A stretch of DNA of 64,000 nucleotides from Synanceia verrucosa (lineage: Eukaryota > Chordata > Actinopteri > Perciformes > Synanceiidae): positions 7,752,742 through 7,816,741 of the forward strand of contig CM056565.1 of assembly GCA_029721515.1 (NCBI GenBank). The letters run 5' to 3'. Below the pieces are notes generated by a model that did not search any database, was not told the origin of the DNA, and saw nothing but the letters and a program-made list of their open reading frames with translations. Of the stretch, positions 61,201 through 64,000 are shown piece by piece (position 1 is the stretch's first letter; each line of letters opens with the position of its first letter). Position numbers and translations under genes: made by a program.

Positions 61201-64000
61201 TTAGTTCAGACCACAGACTATATATTAATAGTTCAGACCATAAACTGTTTAGTTCAGACCATAGACTATATATTAATAGTTCAGACCATAGACTATATAT
61301 TAATAGTTCAGACCATAAACTGTTTAGTTCAGACCATAGACTATATATTAATAGTTCAGACCATAGACTATATATTAATAGTTCAGACCATAAACTGTTT
61401 AGTTCAGACCATAGACTATATATTAATAGTTCAGACCATAGACTATATATGAGTAGTTTAGTTCAGACCACAGACTATATATTAATAGTTCAGACCATAA
61501 ACTGTTTAGTTCAGACCATAGACTATATATTAATAGTTCAGACCACAGACTATATATTAATAGTTCAGACCATAGACTATATATGAATAGTTTAGTTCAG
61601 ACCACAGACTATATATTAATAGTTCAGACCATAGACTATATATGAGTAGTTTAGTTCAGACCATAGACTATATATTAATAGTTCAGACCATAAACTGTTT
61701 AGTTCAGACCATAGACTATATATTAATAGTTCAGACCATAGACTATATATTAATAGTTCAGACCATAGACTATATATGAGTAGTTTAGTTCAGACCATAG
61801 ACTATATATTAATAGTTCAGACCATAGACTATATATTAATAGTTCAGACCATAGACTATATATTAATAGTTCAGACCATAAACTGTTTAGTTCAGACCAT
61901 AGACTATATATTAATAGTTCAGACCATAGACTATATATTAATAGTTCAGACCATAAACTGTTTAGTTCAGACCATAGACTATATGTTAATAGTTCAGACC
62001 ATAGACTATATATGAGTAGTTTAGTTCAGACCATAGACTATATATTAATAGTTCAGACCATAAACTGTTTAGTTCAGACCATAGACTATATATTAATAGT
62101 TCAGACCATAGACTATATATGAGTAGTTTAGTTCAGACCATAGACTATATATTAATAGTTCAGACAATAGACTATATATGAGTAGTTTAGTTCAGACCAT
62201 AGACTATATATTAATAGTTCAGACCATAGACTATATATGAGTAGTTTAGTTCAGACCATAGACTATATATTAATAGTTCAGACCATAGACTATATATGAG
62301 TAGTTTAGTTCAGACCACAGACTATATATTAATAGTTCAGACCATAAACTGTTTAGTTCAGACCATAGACTATATATTAATAGTTCAGACCATAGACTAT
62401 ATATGAATAGTTTAGTTCAGACCACAGACTATATATTAATAGTTCAGACCATAGACTATATATGAGTAGTTTAGTTCAGACCATAGACTATATATTAATA
62501 GTTCAGACCATAAACTGTTTAGTTCAGACCATAGACTATATATTAATAGTTCAGACCATAGACTATATATTAATAGTTCAGACCATAAACTGTTTAGTTC
62601 AGACCATAGACTATATATTAATAGTTCAGACCATAGACTATATATTAATAGTTCAGACCATAGACTATATATGAGTAGTTTAGTTCAGACCATAGACTAT
62701 ATATTAATAGTTCAGACCATAGACTATATATTAATAGTTCAGACCATAGACTATATATGAGTAGTTTAGTTCAGACCACAGACTATATATTAATAGTTCA
62801 GACCATAAACTGTTTAGTTCAGACCATAGACTATATATTAATAGTTCAGACCATAGACTATATATTAATAGTTCAGACCATAAACTGTTTAGTTCAGACC
62901 ATAGACTATATATTAATAGTTCAGACCATAGACTATATATTAATTGTTCAGACCATAAACTGTTTAGTTCAGACCATAGACTATATATTAATAGTTCAGA
63001 CCATAGACTATATATGAGTAGTTTAGTTCAGACCACAGACTATATATTAATAGTTCAGACCATAAACTGTTTAGTTCAGACCATAGACTATATATTAATA
63101 GTTCAGACCACAGACTATATATTAATAGTTCAGACCATAGACTATATATGAATAGTTTAGTTCAGACCACAGACTATATATTAATAGTTCAGACCATAGA
63201 CTATATATGAGTAGTTTAGTTCAGACCATAGACTATATATTAATAGTTCAGACCATAAACTGTTTAGTTCAGACCATAGACTATATATTAATAGTTCAGA
63301 CCATAGACTATATATTAATAGTTCAGACAATAGACTATATATTATTAGTTTAGTTCAGACCATAGACTATATATTAATAGTTCAGACCATAAACTGTTTA
63401 GTTCAGACCATAGACTATATATTAATAGTTCAGACCATAGACTATATATGAGTAGTTTAGTTCAGACCATAGACTATATATTAATAGTTCAGACCATAAA
63501 CTGTTTAGTTCAGACCATAGACTATATATTAATAGTTCAGACCATAAACTGTTTAGTTCAGACCATAGACTATATATTAATAGTTCAGACCATAGACTAT
63601 ATATTAATAGTTCAGACCATAAACTGTTTAGTTCAGACCATAGACTATATATTAATAGTTCAGACCATAAACTGTTTAGTTCAGACCATAGACTATATAT
63701 TAATAGTTCAGACCATAGACTATATATGAGTAGTTTAGTTCAGACCATAGACTATATATTAATAGTTCAGACCATAAACTGTTTAGTTCAGACCATAGAC
63801 TATATATTAATAGTTCAGACCATAGACTATATATGAGTAGTTTAGTTCAGACCATAGACTATATATTAATAGTTCAGACCATAAACTGTTTAGTTCAGAC
63901 CATAGACTATATATTAATAGTTCAGACCATAGACTATATAGACTATATATTAATAGTTCAGACCATAAACTGTTTAGTTCAGACCATAGACTATATATTA
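58288..64000 (+). repeat. A+T-rich satellite array with higher-order structure (continues past the window)
   Basis: The array is built from TTCAGACCATAGACTATATA-type units. Form A (27 bp) ends TTAATAG. Form B (32 bp) ends TGAGTAGTTTAG. Form C (21 bp) is TTCAGACCATAAACTGTTTAG plus sequence polymorphisms (CATAG/CACAG/CAATAG). A 32-bp form D containing ACTGTACATAAACTGTTTAG occurs only twice, near 58,316 and 58,519, in the more divergent left margin. A block starting 59,809 recurs at 61,192 and 62,757. The rare variant TATATGTTAATAG recurs at about 59,145, 60,630 and 61,981. Open frames inside are by-products of unit length and should not be annotated as genes. Confidence 0.97.

Noticed and set aside
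58994..63729. Series of repetitive open frames of 60-93 codons
   Set aside because: They are by-products of satellite units whose length is a multiple of three; the same frames recur with each higher-order block.
58288..64000. CRISPR-like array
   Set aside because: There are no unique spacers: units are contiguous variants of one monomer in a eukaryotic genome.
1..64000. A hidden defence, viral or biosynthetic gene system
   Set aside because: All recognisable proteins are three conserved vertebrate genes plus fragments of an L1-type ORF2 and a Tc1-type transposase. Nothing suggests a further system in this window.

Overview
The window looks like nuclear DNA of a ray-finned (teleost) fish. 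It has intron-split genes with GT-AG junctions, CpG-rich promoters and vertebrate-type proteins. It also carries fish-type mobile DNA: tRNA-headed SINEs ending in TGGA repeats, hAT and Tc1 remnants, and an L1-type fragment. The species cannot be told from the sequence. I see no prokaryotic gene system, CRISPR array or plasmid feature.

Three protein-coding genes can be reconstructed exon by exon. (1) kif4, a chromokinesin, lies on the minus strand at 3543-8935, with a noncoding first exon near 9743-9885. Fourteen coding exons give 574 codons covering the motor domain and the start of the coiled coil; the rest of the gene is not in the window. (2) ammecr1 lies on the plus strand at 16137-23624, with six exons and 334 residues. 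A CpG-rich promoter precedes it and a roughly 4.7 kb 3' untranslated region follows. (3) tmem164 lies on the minus strand at 33796-48670, with six coding exons, 288 residues and a CpG-rich promoter around 48.7-49.2 kb. ammecr1 and tmem164 are tail to tail and are neighbours on the human X chromosome too, so that pairing is conserved. kif4 is also X-linked in human but lies well away from them. The three do not form a functional pathway: one is a mitotic motor, one an AMMECR1-domain protein, and one a membrane acyltransferase linked to ether lipids.

Layout: 1-3.5 kb is repeat-rich (SINE, hAT element). 3.5-9.9 kb is kif4. 10-14.9 kb is intergenic, with a SINE that was itself hit by a second retroinsertion and a degenerate minisatellite. 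15-28.3 kb is ammecr1. 28.4-32.5 kb is intergenic, with an L1-type 3' fragment and hAT-like debris. 32.5-49.2 kb is tmem164. 49.2-58.1 kb is intergenic, with a diverged duplication and a three-layer nest of elements near 56-57 kb. From 58,288 to the window edge there is a 5.7 kb A+T-rich satellite built from 21-, 27- and 32-bp units with higher-order organisation, preceded by two abutting perfect hairpins. The satellite, the hairpins, a 34-bp perfect palindrome at 47,436 and the nested insertions are the most unusual structures.
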